Origin: an uncultured Erythrobacter sp.
Lineage (GTDB): Bacteria > Pseudomonadota > Alphaproteobacteria > Sphingomonadales > Sphingomonadaceae
Length of the DNA: 64,000 nucleotides
Assembly: GCA_947488155.1 (NCBI GenBank)
Contig: CANKYK010000001.1
Location: forward strand, 1,630,439-1,694,438
Reading direction: 5' to 3'
Positions 11,209 to 20,271 of the stretch are shown here, piece by piece. Within the stretch, counting starts at the first letter, position 1. Each line of letters begins with the position of its first letter. Both the position numbers and the translations under genes were made by a program. Below the pieces are notes generated by a model. That model saw only the letters and a program-made list of their open reading frames with translations. It was not told the origin of the DNA and did not search any database.

Positions 11209-12798
11209 ATGTTAGACACACACACACCCGATTCCATCCTGCCCGACTCTGTGCTTATCGTCGATTTCGGCAGCCAAGTGACCCAGCTGATCGCGCGCCG
11301 TGTGCGCGAGGCTGGAGTTTACTCAGAGATCGCGCCGTTCACTATGGCGGAGGAAGCGTTTCACCGGATGAAGCCAAAGGGCATTATTCTGTCGGGATCA
11401 CCGGCCAGCGTGCCTGACGATGGCAGTCCGCGCGCGCCGCAAGTGCTGTTTGACAGCGGCCTGCCGATCCTGGGCATTTGTTATGGCCAGCAGGTGATGA
11501 GTCAGCAATTGGGCGGCGAAGTGCGCCCCGGCCACGAAACCGGAGACGGCGGCGAATTTGGCCGTGCCTTCCTGACCGTGACGAAATCCTGCGCCTTGTT
11601 CGACGGATTGTGGGCAGAGGGAGAGCGGCATCAGGTCTGGATGAGCCATGGCGATAAAGTCACCCAGTTTGCACCGGGTTTTGAGATCGTCGCCACATCG
11701 GATGGCGCGCCATTCGCGGTGATCGCAGACGAGACCCGGCAGTATTACGGCACGCAATTCCACCCAGAGGTGGTCCACACGCCCGACGGCGGGAAGCTGC
11801 TTGCAAACTTCGTACACAAGGTCTGCGGGCTGGCGGGTGATTGGACCATGGCCGCCTACCGTGACACCAAGATTGCCGAAATCCGCGAGCAAGTGGGCAC
11901 AGGACGGGTGATTTGCGGACTTTCTGGCGGGGTCGACAGCTCTGTTGCTGCGATCCTGATCCACGAGGCAATCGGCGATCAGCTAACCTGTGTGTTCGTC
12001 GATCACGGCCTGCTGCGCCTGAATGAACGCGAGCAAGTCGAAAGCCTGTTCCGCGATCATTACAACATCCCGCTGGTCGTGGTGGATGCGGAGGAGCGGT
12101 TTATGGCCGGCCTCGCTGGCGTCTCCGACCCAGAGAAGAAGCGTAAGTTCATTGGCGGCGAGTTTATCGCTGTGTTTGAGGAAGAAGCGAACAAGATCGG
12201 CGGGGCCGATTTCCTCGCGCAGGGGACGCTCTATCCCGATGTAATTGAGTCCGTCTCTTTCACCGGCGGGCCATCGGTGACGATTAAGAGCCACCACAAT
12301 GTTGGCGGCCTGCCAGAGCGGATGAATATGCAGCTGGTCGAGCCGCTGCGTGAGCTGTTCAAAGATGAGGTTCGCGCGCTGGGCCGGGAGCTTGGCCTCG
12401 ATGAGCAATTCGTGGGCCGCCATCCCTTCCCCGGTCCGGGTCTAGCGATCCGCATTCCGGGCGAGGTGAACAAAGAACGCTGCGACATCCTGCGTAAGGC
12501 GGACGCTATCTATCTTGAAGAGATCCGCAATGCCGGATTGTATGACGCCATCTGGCAGGCATTCGCTGTGCTGCTGCCGGTCAAAACCGTCGGCGTGATG
12601 GGCGACCACCGCACCTATGACAATGTTTGCGGCCTGCGCGCGGTGACCAGCACCGACGGCATGACGGCGGATGTCTATCCGTTCGATGCAAGCTTCCTAA
12701 CCGGCTGCGCAACCCGCATCGTCAACGAAGTGCAAGGCATCAACCGCGTGGTCTATGATTACACCAGCAAACCGCCGGGCACTATTGAATGGGAGTGA
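11209..12798 (+). CDS. guaA: GMP synthase (glutamine-hydrolysing)
   Basis: A 529-residue two-domain enzyme. The glutamine amidotransferase domain has the nucleophile elbow GICYGQQ (about residues 88-94) and the HPEVVHT triad region. The ATP-pyrophosphatase domain follows, with the PP-loop SGGVDSSVA (about residues 239-247), then the C-terminal dimerisation domain ending in the invariant KPPGTIEWE. It converts XMP, glutamine and ATP to GMP in purine synthesis. The length fits the family (about 520-525). It stands alone, with a long upstream region containing hairpins. Confidence 0.98.
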   Translation: MLDTHTPDSILPDSVLIVDFGSQVTQLIARRVREAGVYSEIAPFTMAEEAFHRMKPKGIILSGSPASVPDDGSPRAPQVLFDSGLPILGICYGQQVMSQQLGGEVRPGHETGDGGEFGRAFLTVTKSCALFDGLWAEGERHQVWMSHGDKVTQFAPGFEIVATSDGAPFAVIADETRQYYGTQFHPEVVHTPDGGKLLANFVHKVCGLAGDWTMAAYRDTKIAEIREQVGTGRVICGLSGGVDSSVAAILIHEAIGDQLTCVFVDHGLLRLNEREQVESLFRDHYNIPLVVVDAEERFMAGLAGVSDPEKKRKFIGGEFIAVFEEEANKIGGADFLAQGTLYPDVIESVSFTGGPSVTIKSHHNVGGLPERMNMQLVEPLRELFKDEVRALGRELGLDEQFVGRHPFPGPGLAIRIPGEVNKERCDILRKADAIYLEEIRNAGLYDAIWQAFAVLLPVKTVGVMGDHRTYDNVCGLRAVTSTDGMTADVYPFDASFLTGCATRIVNEVQGINRVVYDYTSKPPGTIEWE

Positions 12799-12801
12799 TG
12801 A

Positions 12802-13215
12802 TCAGGTTGAGCGCATTCTCCAAAAAAGGTGGAATGCAATAAGCCCACTGATCGCACCTGTGACTGAACAAATAGCTATCATATTTAACGATTGAACAAA
12901 GCGATCTGCAAAAAGCAGCGAGGATGTCCCAGCGCCGGTAAGTGCACCCACTGCAGCCGCCGTGAAGTGTGTCAGCCCAATCAGGGTTTCGGCGATGCGC
13001 CCAAGAATATAGCCAATCGGGAACGCTAAGACCATCGCAACCAAAGAACCAATACCAAGGACAAAAAACACCACTCCCGGACTTGGAATTCCAAGTCGAT
13101 TGAAGTCCGCAACAATGATCGAAAGTGTGAGAACGAGAACAGCCACTCCGCTGCCAACCAAACTCATCATTGCTATCGGAGGGTCTTTGAGTGTTTGTCT
13201 CTTGTCAGTTTTCAT
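12802..13215 (-). CDS. Hypothetical four-helix membrane protein
   Basis: A 137-residue protein with four predicted membrane segments (about residues 15-37, 46-70, 80-95 and 110-130) joined by short loops; the N-terminus is basic. It is convergent with guaA, 3 bases apart. Base composition is lower in GC than the neighbours, which may mean recent acquisition. No family recognised and no motif that suggests a function. Confidence 0.62.
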   Translation of the reverse strand: MKTDKRQTLKDPPIAMMSLVGSGVAVLVLTLSIIVADFNRLGIPSPGVVFFVLGIGSLVAMVLAFPIGYILGRIAETLIGLTHFTAAAVGALTGAGTSSLLFADRFVQSLNMIAICSVTGAISGLIAFHLFWRMRST

Positions 13216-13258
13216 GATGCCACTCTAGCATTTCATTCGCTAATCACCACCGAGCCCT

Positions 13259-13780
13259 ATGCCCACCATCTTCACCCACGCCATTGTCCCGCTAGCGATC
13301 GCCGCCGCCGCTGGGCGCGGGCGTATTTCGCCTAAGCTTGCCATTGCCGGGGCGGCCTTTGCGATTCTGCCGGACGCCGATGTCATCGGCCTTCCGCTTG
13401 GGATCGATTACGCCGATGAGTGGGGCCACCGCGGCGCGACGCATTCGCTTGCCTTTGCTGCAATGTTTGCCGCCGCCACCGCGCTGATCTGGAAAGAGGC
13501 GCGAAGTTGGGGCGCTTGGGCGTTCCTGACCTTGGCGATGGCCAGCCATGGCCTGCTCGATACGCTGACCAATGGCGGGCTGGGCGCGGCATTGTGGTGG
13601 CCGTTTGACAACGCCCGCATCTTTGCGCCCTACACACCGGTGCGCGTCTCGCCGATTGGGGCGGATTTCTTCTCCGCGCGCGGAGTGGTGACGCTGGTAT
13701 CAGAGGTCAAATGGATCTGGCTGCCCTGCATCGCTGTGGCGCTGAGCGGTTGGATCATCCGGCGCAAGGCGCGGGCTTAG
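13259..13780 (+). CDS. Membrane-bound metal-dependent hydrolase-like protein (DUF457/YdjM-like)
   Basis: A 173-residue protein with about four membrane segments and the conserved histidines of the family: MPTIFTHA at the N-terminus, an ILPDADVIG acidic motif (about residues 38-46), HRGATHS (about 58-64) and the SHGLLDTLTNGG stretch (about 98-109). DUF457 proteins are putative membrane-associated metal hydrolases of unknown substrate. Its end overlaps the end of the convergent SDR gene by 4 bases. Confidence 0.82.
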   Translation: MPTIFTHAIVPLAIAAAAGRGRISPKLAIAGAAFAILPDADVIGLPLGIDYADEWGHRGATHSLAFAAMFAAATALIWKEARSWGAWAFLTLAMASHGLLDTLTNGGLGAALWWPFDNARIFAPYTPVRVSPIGADFFSARGVVTLVSEVKWIWLPCIAVALSGWIIRRKARA

Positions 13781-14742
13781 GGCGCGAATTTAACGCCGGT
13801 CAGCTCTTCTGATTTGACCCATAAGGCCTCGGCCAAGGCCTCATCGCGGATATGCGGATAGACGCCGGAGCCGCGCGGTGTGTCCTCGCTCGCCACCGCG
13901 CCAATATTGCAATCCTCGCAGTAGACGCCGCCCATCCCATCGAGCAGCGGCGAGACGGCGCACCAAGTGCTGGTCGCGGCGCCTTCCTCGGTGGATTTGA
14001 ACGCCTCGTGCACGTTCCCCTCCTCGTCATACCAGCCCATGGCGACTTGTTCTTCCATTGTTAAATGGCGCTGGAGCGGGGTTGCAATCCCGCCGGGATG
14101 GACGGCAAAGGCGCGCACCCCGCGCGGCTCGCCAAGTTTGTCGAGATGAAGCGCGAACAGCGCATTGGCGGATTTGGCCTGACCATAGGCGAGCCATTTG
14201 TCATAATCGCGCCGCTCAAAATTGAGATCATCCAGGTCCAGCCCGTTGAGGCGGTGCCCGATGGACGACAGCACAACAACGCGGGCATTGCCTGCCGCCT
14301 TCAGCAGCGGCCAGAGCCGCGCGGTCAGGTGAAAATGGCCCAGGTGATTGGTCGCAAATTGCGCCTCATATCCGCGCTCATCACGCGCCAATGGGCAGGC
14401 CATGATGGCGGCATTGTTCACCAGAATGTCGATGCGGGCCGTGTGCTGGGCAACTGCCTCCGCAAAGGCATCAATCGAAGCGGGCGCAGACAGATCGAGC
14501 GGTAAGATTGCGATCTCGCCGGGCATATCGGCTAAGACCTCACGGGCTTGTTCCACCCGGCGCGCGCCGACAATCACCTTCGCTCCAGTGCCAACGAGCG
14601 CCCGCACGGTTTCGGTCCCAAGGCCGGAATAGCCGCCCGTTACCACCACCACTTTGCCGGACAGGTCGATCCCGTCCGCCACTTCGCGCGCGGTTGAACG
14701 ATATCCGAAGGGCGAGGCGATTGGGGCTTGGGCGGATGTCAT
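13777..14742 (-). CDS. Short-chain dehydrogenase/reductase
   Basis: A 321-residue SDR of the retinol-dehydrogenase/protochlorophyllide-reductase-like kind. Visible: cofactor loop TGGYSGLGTE (about residues 35-44), NNAAI (about 107-111), the active-site serine in LSSIGHR and the catalytic YGQAK (Tyr-x-x-x-Lys). A basic residue after the first strand (GARR) suggests NADP(H) preference. Substrate unknown. It is monocistronic, divergent from the DNA glycosylase-like gene. Confidence 0.87.
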   Translation of the reverse strand: MTSAQAPIASPFGYRSTAREVADGIDLSGKVVVVTGGYSGLGTETVRALVGTGAKVIVGARRVEQAREVLADMPGEIAILPLDLSAPASIDAFAEAVAQHTARIDILVNNAAIMACPLARDERGYEAQFATNHLGHFHLTARLWPLLKAAGNARVVVLSSIGHRLNGLDLDDLNFERRDYDKWLAYGQAKSANALFALHLDKLGEPRGVRAFAVHPGGIATPLQRHLTMEEQVAMGWYDEEGNVHEAFKSTEEGAATSTWCAVSPLLDGMGGVYCEDCNIGAVASEDTPRGSGVYPHIRDEALAEALWVKSEELTGVKFAP

Positions 14743-14866
14743 CGGGCAATTCTCCTATGCGACCTTTATCGGGCGGGGTGTGTCATCGTGCCATGAACGA
14801 GGCGCGCCAGCGAGTCGCAAATCTAAGCCCGCTATGCAGCCTCGCTTTTCACGCTAAGGAAGGGAT

Positions 14867-15574
14867 ATGCAGCTCGACCTCGGCTCTGATCCGCGCACCG
14901 AAACACTGCGCCGTTTGCAGACGGGATTGATCGCGTCATTCGGACGGATCAGTCGCCCGGCTGATAAGCGGCACGATCCTGTCTGGGTGCTGGTTCACGG
15001 GGTGATCGGCGCGCAGACCAAGACGGCGGCCTCCAACGCATCGACCGACGCTTTGCTGGCGGAATATGGATCGTGGGAGGCAGTGGCCGAGGCAGATGAA
15101 GCGGAGCTGGAGGCGCGATTGCAGCGCCAGACCTTCCCCAGCGTGGCAGCAAAGCGGCTGAAACAATGCTTGAATGCGATCATTGAAGAATGCGGCTCGG
15201 TTGATCTGCGGCACCTTTCCAACCTGCCCACCGAGGATGCGATGGCGTGGCTGGAGACGCTGCCCGGCGTCGCGCGCAAGAACAGCGCCGGGGTGATGAA
15301 TGCCAGCACCTTCAATCGCAAAGCGATGGTGATTGACGGGCATCACCGGCGGATCATGCAGCGGATGGGGATTGTCCCGGTCAAAGCGGATACTGCGCGC
15401 ACCTATGATGCGCTGATGCCGATTGTGCCACCGGAATGGAGTGCAGAGGACATGGACGAGCACCACCTCCTGCTCAAGAAATTGGGACAGACGCATTGCC
15501 GCCCACGCAAAGCCGCCTGCGATGGCTGCCCCGCGCGCGAAATTTGCGATACGGGCCGGACGGAGCGGCCATGA
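14867..15574 (+). CDS. Endonuclease III-like HhH-GPD DNA glycosylase
   Basis: A 235-residue base-excision-repair enzyme. The helix-hairpin-helix reads LPGVARK, with the catalytic lysine at about 138 and the catalytic aspartate at about 157 (VIDGHHRR). The C-terminus carries the [4Fe-4S] cluster ligands C-x6-C-x2-C-x5-C. It differs from canonical Nth (VDTHV replaced by IDGHH) and may be a separate sub-family with its own lesion preference. The start follows AAGGGATATG spacing. Its stop overlaps the ATG of the EamA gene (ATGA), implying one transcript. Confidence 0.88.
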   Translation: MQLDLGSDPRTETLRRLQTGLIASFGRISRPADKRHDPVWVLVHGVIGAQTKTAASNASTDALLAEYGSWEAVAEADEAELEARLQRQTFPSVAAKRLKQCLNAIIEECGSVDLRHLSNLPTEDAMAWLETLPGVARKNSAGVMNASTFNRKAMVIDGHHRRIMQRMGIVPVKADTARTYDALMPIVPPEWSAEDMDEHHLLLKKLGQTHCRPRKAACDGCPAREICDTGRTERP

Positions 15575-16425
15575 AGGCGGGCGCGCTGTTGACCGGATTG
15601 CTTGCCGCGCTCGCGGTCGCTGCCTTTGCCGGCAATTCGCTGCTGGCGCGGGCCGCTTTGGCTGACGGCGCGATTGAGGCAGGCGCGTATTCTGCGATCC
15701 GCCTGGCTTCGGGAGCCTTGGTTCTCTTGCCGTTTTTGGGCGCGCGACCATCGCATCGCGATCTGCCCGGGGCGTTTGCACTCGCGGCCTATGTCGCCGG
15801 GTTCTCGCTTGCCTATCTGCATTTGAGTGCTGGGATCGGCGCACTCATCCTGTTCGGCTTTGTCCAGGCGACAATCATCACCATCGGAGTGGTGCGGGGC
15901 GAGCGATTGATTGCGCGTGGCTGGCTTGGCCTGATGCTGGCGCTGGGCGGCTTGATCTACGTGCTCGCCCCTTGGGAGGCGGGACGCAGCGCGGCGGGTC
16001 TTCTGCCCGGTCTGCTGATGGCGGGCGCGGGCATGGCTTGGGGCGTGTACACTCTGATCGGGCGCGGCTCTGGCACCGCGCCGGGCGGAGCGACAGGCAG
16101 CACCGCCAGATATTTCCTGATCGCCAGCGTTATCGTCGCACCCATGCTCTTGCTCGATGGCACTATGCCGCGCTGGGATGGCGTATTGCTGGCGGTAATC
16201 TCTGGCGTGGTCACATCGGCGCTGGGCTATGTGGTCTGGTACAAAGTTGCACCTCAGCTCGGCCTGGCGACGGTCGCCAGCGTGCAATTGGCAACGCCTG
16301 TCGTCGCAGCCCTCGGCGGGGCACTGTTTCTGGCAGAGGCGCTGACGATGGGCGCCGTCATTGGCGGCGCGATGATATTGGGCGGCATTGCATTGACGGT
16401 GAATGCGTCGCGGGCGGTAAGGTGA
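15571..16425 (+). CDS. EamA/DMT family transporter
   Basis: A 284-residue inner-membrane protein with ten predicted membrane segments arranged as two EamA repeats; the hallmark ending (VQLATPVVAALGGALFLAEALT) is in the second repeat. Drug/metabolite transporters usually export small metabolites; the substrate is not predictable. The ATG overlaps the glycosylase stop by 4 bases, so expression is coupled to a DNA-repair gene, which has no obvious functional reason. Confidence 0.88.
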   Translation: MKAGALLTGLLAALAVAAFAGNSLLARAALADGAIEAGAYSAIRLASGALVLLPFLGARPSHRDLPGAFALAAYVAGFSLAYLHLSAGIGALILFGFVQATIITIGVVRGERLIARGWLGLMLALGGLIYVLAPWEAGRSAAGLLPGLLMAGAGMAWGVYTLIGRGSGTAPGGATGSTARYFLIASVIVAPMLLLDGTMPRWDGVLLAVISGVVTSALGYVVWYKVAPQLGLATVASVQLATPVVAALGGALFLAEALTMGAVIGGAMILGGIALTVNASRAVR

Positions 16426-16553
16426 CGGCGGGCCTCGCACCTTACGCTACGGCGCGCTCCGTTTAGCAACGCCCTCCCCAAAAGCATGCTTGCAAGCGGC
16501 GCGATTCTTCGCAATCCCTGCGTTCAAGATACAAATGCGAGAGGATCACGCTT

Positions 16554-17528
16554 ATGAAAACCGCAATCACCGAAATGTTTGGCATCCAGCATCCGATTAT
16601 TCAGGGTGGGATGCATTATGTCGGATTTGCTGAAATGGCGGCGGCTGTTTCCAATGCGGGCGGCCTCGGGATTATCACCGGCCTGACGCAAAAAACGCCA
16701 GCGGACCTCGCGAATGAAATCGCCCGCTGCAAGGATATGACGGACAAGCCGTTCGGCGTGAACATCACCATCCTGCCGACTCTGACCCCGCCAGACTATC
16801 CAGCGATTGTGAAGGCCGTGATCGAAGGCGGCGTGAAAGTGGTGGAGACCGCTGGCCGCAACCCATCTGAATTGCTTCCCCCGCTGAAAGATGCCGGGAT
16901 CAAGGTGATCCACAAATGCACCAGCGTGCGCCACAGCCTTAAGGCGCAAGAAATCGGCTGTGATGCGGTGAGCGTCGATGGCTTTGAATGCGGCGGGCAT
17001 CCGGGCGAAGATGATATTCCAAACTTCATCCTGTTGCCGCGCGCCGCCGATGAGCTGGAAATTCCCTTCGTATCCTCTGGCGGTATGGCGGATGGCCGTT
17101 CACTCGTCGCCAGCCTGGCAATGGGCGCGCAAGGCATGAACATGGGCACGCGCTTTATCGCCACGCAGGAGGCGCCCGTTCACGAAAACGTGAAGAAGGC
17201 GATTGTTGCCGCATCCGAACTCGACACCCGGCTGGTCATGCGCCCACTGCGCAACACAGAGCGGGTGATGACCAATGCTGCGGTTGAGCGCCTGATCGAG
17301 AAGGAAAAGCGGCTTGGTGATGACCTCAAATTTGAGGACATCATCGATGAGGTCGCAGGCGTTTATCCATCGATCATGATGGAAGGCGACATGGATAAGG
17401 GCGCGTGGAGTTGCGGCATGGTCGCTGGCCTGATCAATGATATTCCGACCTGCCAGGAATTGATCGATGGCATCATGAGTGAAGCGGAAACGATCCTGGC
17501 GCGCATGAATGGGCAAATGTCGGCTTAA
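16554..17528 (+). CDS. Nitronate monooxygenase (2-nitropropane dioxygenase-like)
   Basis: A 324-residue FMN-dependent TIM-barrel enzyme. Conserved pieces: PIIQGGMHYVG at the N-terminus, GGLGIITG, the GFECGGHPGE motif with the likely catalytic histidine (about residue 149), and SSGGMADGRSLVASLAMGAQ for FMN phosphate binding. It oxidises alkyl nitronates or related substrates; many members act as detoxifying enzymes. Ribosome site GAGAGGATCACG precedes the ATG. Monocistronic. Confidence 0.88.
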   Translation: MKTAITEMFGIQHPIIQGGMHYVGFAEMAAAVSNAGGLGIITGLTQKTPADLANEIARCKDMTDKPFGVNITILPTLTPPDYPAIVKAVIEGGVKVVETAGRNPSELLPPLKDAGIKVIHKCTSVRHSLKAQEIGCDAVSVDGFECGGHPGEDDIPNFILLPRAADELEIPFVSSGGMADGRSLVASLAMGAQGMNMGTRFIATQEAPVHENVKKAIVAASELDTRLVMRPLRNTERVMTNAAVERLIEKEKRLGDDLKFEDIIDEVAGVYPSIMMEGDMDKGAWSCGMVAGLINDIPTCQELIDGIMSEAETILARMNGQMSA

Positions 17529-17770
17529 GGGCATCCCCTAACGCGAGCGCAGAACCACTTGCAAACTAAGATGACGCGGCGATTTTCGGCGATGCGTGAG
17601 CTATGGTTTGTGGCTGCTTAATGCCTCGCTTCGTAGTCAACCGAATGAAAACAGCGCGACCTTTCGGGTAGTTAGATTGGACAGCGCGCCGGAAAAGGCC
17701 TGCTGAGGGATCGACAACTTGGAAAAACGCTGCACCGGCTAAGATGCTGGTGCTCAGTCAGGGACTGCCC

Positions 17771-18352
17771 ATGCAGGAATTTATCGCACTTGAGTTTTGG
17801 ATTTTGGCGATGGCGGCACCCTGCATTCTTAGCTGGCTTCTCGGAGAGGTTCATGGCGCCGCGCGGGTGCGCAATTTTATGGAAGATCGCCTGCCCATAG
17901 TGGAAGAGGCGGCAAGTATCGCTGGGATTACTGCCAGTTTGACCTTGCCGGATCGCTCGCCGAGCGCCGCTGCCAATGCTGCCCTCAACCCGCGCCGGGT
18001 CATTGCGGCACCGCGTGATCTGTCGGCAAGCGAGCGAAGCGCGCTGTATAAAGAGATGCTAACCCCGACCGAGCGTAGCGAAGAGGCGCACTGGCGCCGC
18101 GAGGAACTGGCCGCTTTACTGAGTGAGAGCGATGGTGATTGGGCACCAGAGGCTGAAGAGGTCCTCAGCCAGTATAAGGTATCAGTCACTCAAATGGCGC
18201 AGGCCAACATCCGGCAAGACCTGGATGATGTCTTGGCTGCATCTATGCCGCCGATTGATGAACTGCGTCCACGCAGGCGCGCTTACCGCGATGCATTGGA
18301 AGAGCGCTATAAGACTGACGTGCCAGAGAGGATCGCCTGCTCTGCTCCGTAA
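17771..18352 (+). CDS. Hypothetical protein with one N-terminal membrane segment
   Basis: About 193 residues from the ATG at 17771 (ribosome site CAGGGA); an ATG at 17744 would add nine residues. A hydrophobic helix spans about residues 5-24, followed by a long charged, mostly helical cytoplasmic or periplasmic part rich in Glu/Arg (ERSEEAHWRREELAALL). No family recognised. Its end faces the secreted-protein gene at 18361 with 8 bases between, so the two are convergent. Confidence 0.6.
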   Translation: MQEFIALEFWILAMAAPCILSWLLGEVHGAARVRNFMEDRLPIVEEAASIAGITASLTLPDRSPSAAANAALNPRRVIAAPRDLSASERSALYKEMLTPTERSEEAHWRREELAALLSESDGDWAPEAEEVLSQYKVSVTQMAQANIRQDLDDVLAASMPPIDELRPRRRAYRDALEERYKTDVPERIACSAP

Positions 18353-18360
18353 GAAAATGC

Positions 18361-18795
18361 CTAACTGTCGGCGTTTTCCGCCTTGTCCGCACGGGTGTAG
18401 GGGACAAAATCCTCAAAGAAGACCGCGCCGGTGAAGAAACCACTGAACCGATCAACCGTGGTGATTTGATCCAGGCGGCACAGCTGTGATGTGCCGAACT
18501 TGCGGATCACCAGAATATCATCATCATCAATGCTTTCCGGACGGCGTGTGCGCTGAACATAGATCGTGTTGCCACTGCCATAGACATAGGCCGTGTCATT
18601 GATCGTACGCATTCTGCGGTTGGCCTTCTCACGGATGCATCGCACCGGTTCACCGGCGACGCGTCCTTCAAGCATCTTTTCCAGTTTCTCTTCGCCAGTG
18701 GGCTTGTCTTTGGCCATCACAGCGGGCGTGCCAAGCGCAGCGGCACCGGCCAGGCTGGCGGCGGCAAGGGCGAGAAATTTAGACGAGCGAACCAT
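18361..18795 (-). CDS. Secreted hypothetical protein
   Basis: A 144-residue protein with a Sec signal (hydrophobic core about residues 6-22, cut likely after VMA). The mature part contains two cysteines (RCIREKANRR and LCRLDQ) that could form a disulfide, and a short beta-rich segment. The pattern resembles small periplasmic proteins common in sphingomonads, of unknown function. The ATG at 18795 is preferred because AGGAG lies 8 bases upstream; 18801 is the alternative. Confidence 0.68.
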   Translation of the reverse strand: MVRSSKFLALAAASLAGAAALGTPAVMAKDKPTGEEKLEKMLEGRVAGEPVRCIREKANRRMRTINDTAYVYGSGNTIYVQRTRRPESIDDDDILVIRKFGTSQLCRLDQITTVDRFSGFFTGAVFFEDFVPYTRADKAENADS

Positions 18796-18930
18796 GAACA
18801 TTCTCCTACGCTAAGACCCTAAGCCATAGCAGATAAAGCGTGTCAGGTGAACGATGGCTGACTCTTCGCACGCGTGGGTTGGGCATGCGGGGTTGGTTTT
18901 GGTCGTGCCCCGTCAGGCATTTTGGGTCCA

Positions 18931-19191
18931 TTACCGGTGGCCGGGATCGCCGCCTTCTGAAATATCAGGCAGGCTGGCCTGGTCCACGCCGTCGGCTGGC
19001 CCGCCTTTCAGCACAAAGCGCCGGTCGCAATAGCCGCAATCGACATAGCCGTGCTCGTCAATCTCCAGATAGATGCGCGGATGGCCCAATGCGGCAGGGC
19101 GATAGTCCTTGCCGCCGCGAATGCCGCTGGCCCCGTCACAGCTCACGCGGCGGGTTTCAACGATCAGCACTTCTGGTGGAGCGGTATTCAT
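18931..19191 (-). CDS. Zinc-finger protein (zf-CHCC, NDUFS6-like)
   Basis: An 86-residue protein with CDG...GHPRIYLEIDEHGYVDCGYCDRRF: Cys, His, Cys and Cys ligands in the order of the zf-CHCC domain. The domain is shared with the mitochondrial complex I accessory subunit NDUFS6, and alphaproteobacterial members are thought to assist or belong to NADH dehydrogenase (known family role). The ATG at 19191 is the likely start. It is divergent from the ABC ATPase gene. Confidence 0.85.
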   Translation of the reverse strand: MNTAPPEVLIVETRRVSCDGASGIRGGKDYRPAALGHPRIYLEIDEHGYVDCGYCDRRFVLKGGPADGVDQASLPDISEGGDPGHR

Positions 19192-19298
19192 GGCCAAGCG
19201 CGATAATCGCGAAGTGGCGCAAATTCAATCGTTCGTTTGCGCGCTATCTACGTATCGCAGGCCTTGCGCAGGCACGGCGCTCGTTTATGGGGAGGCGC

Positions 19299-20243
19299 AT
19301 GAGCAATGAGCCCGCAATTTCGATCCGGAATCTGACCAAGCGCTATGCCGCGCCAAAGGGCGCGAAAGGTGGCGAGGCAGAGGGCAAGCTCGCGCTCAAT
19401 GATGTGAGCTTTGATGTGCCGCAAGGCCAGATCTTTGGTCTGCTTGGCCCCAATGGCGCGGGCAAATCCACGCTGATCAACACGCTTGCCGGGCTGGTCA
19501 ATAAGACCGGCGGCAATGTGAATATCTGGGGCTTTGACATTGATAGCCAGCGCCGCAACGCCAGCCGCGCGATTGGCATTGTCCCGCAGGAAATCGTGTT
19601 TGACCCGTTTTTTACGCCCTATGAAGTGCTGGAAAACCAAGGCGGATTTTATGGCATTCCGGCCGCGGATCGGCGCAGCGAGGAATTGCTAGCCGCTGTC
19701 CGCCTGGCTGATAAGCGCAATGCCTATGCCCGCACATTGTCCGGCGGGATGAAGCGGAGGCTGCTGGTGGCAAAGGCCATGGTGCACTCGCCGCCGATCC
19801 TGGTGCTGGACGAGCCGACTGCCGGAGTTGATGTGGAGCTGAGGCGGCAATTGTGGGAGCTGGTCACCCAGCTCAATGATGACGGCGTCACGGTCGTGCT
19901 GACCACGCATTACCTCGAAGAGGCTGAGGAATTGTGCGACCGGATTGCGATCATCAACCATGGTGAGCTGATTGCGGACAAGCCGACGCGCGAGCTGGTG
20001 GATATGGCGCGCGAGAAAATCGTCGCGGTCACAGTGGATGCCGACCTTACCAAAGCGCCCTCGCATGAGGCCTTTACCAAGGTAGAGCTCGCGGGTGAGC
20101 GGGGGGTCGAGGTGACCTATGACAAGGACGAACTCAACGCAGGCCAGGTGCTGGCAATCCTGCAAAGTCAGGGCCTGACGATTGAGGATGTGACCACGCG
20201 CGAGGCAGACCTGGAGGATGTGTTCGTCCAGCTGACGAGCTAG
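19299..20243 (+). CDS. ABC transporter ATP-binding protein
   Basis: A 314-residue ATPase: Walker A GPNGAGKST (about residues 51-59), Q-loop VPQE, signature LSGGMKRRL, Walker B ILVLDEPT with the H-loop TTHYLEEAE, then a C-terminal extension of about 80 residues as in drug/polysaccharide-exporter (ABC-2, CcmA-like) ATPases. The open frame continues far upstream, but the ATG at 19299 follows GGGGAGG directly. No permease gene is adjacent, so it probably pairs with an ABC-2 permease encoded elsewhere. Next gene (29 bases on) is the MBL lipoprotein. Confidence 0.93.
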   Translation: MSNEPAISIRNLTKRYAAPKGAKGGEAEGKLALNDVSFDVPQGQIFGLLGPNGAGKSTLINTLAGLVNKTGGNVNIWGFDIDSQRRNASRAIGIVPQEIVFDPFFTPYEVLENQGGFYGIPAADRRSEELLAAVRLADKRNAYARTLSGGMKRRLLVAKAMVHSPPILVLDEPTAGVDVELRRQLWELVTQLNDDGVTVVLTTHYLEEAEELCDRIAIINHGELIADKPTRELVDMAREKIVAVTVDADLTKAPSHEAFTKVELAGERGVEVTYDKDELNAGQVLAILQSQGLTIEDVTTREADLEDVFVQLTS

Positions 20244-20271
20244 GGTTGGCCGCCAATAAAGGAGAACTGAG

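Noticed and set aside
15403..16440. A 345-codon minus-strand open frame antisense to the EamA gene
   Set aside because: Gln/Arg-rich product without a domain, opposite a clear transporter gene.
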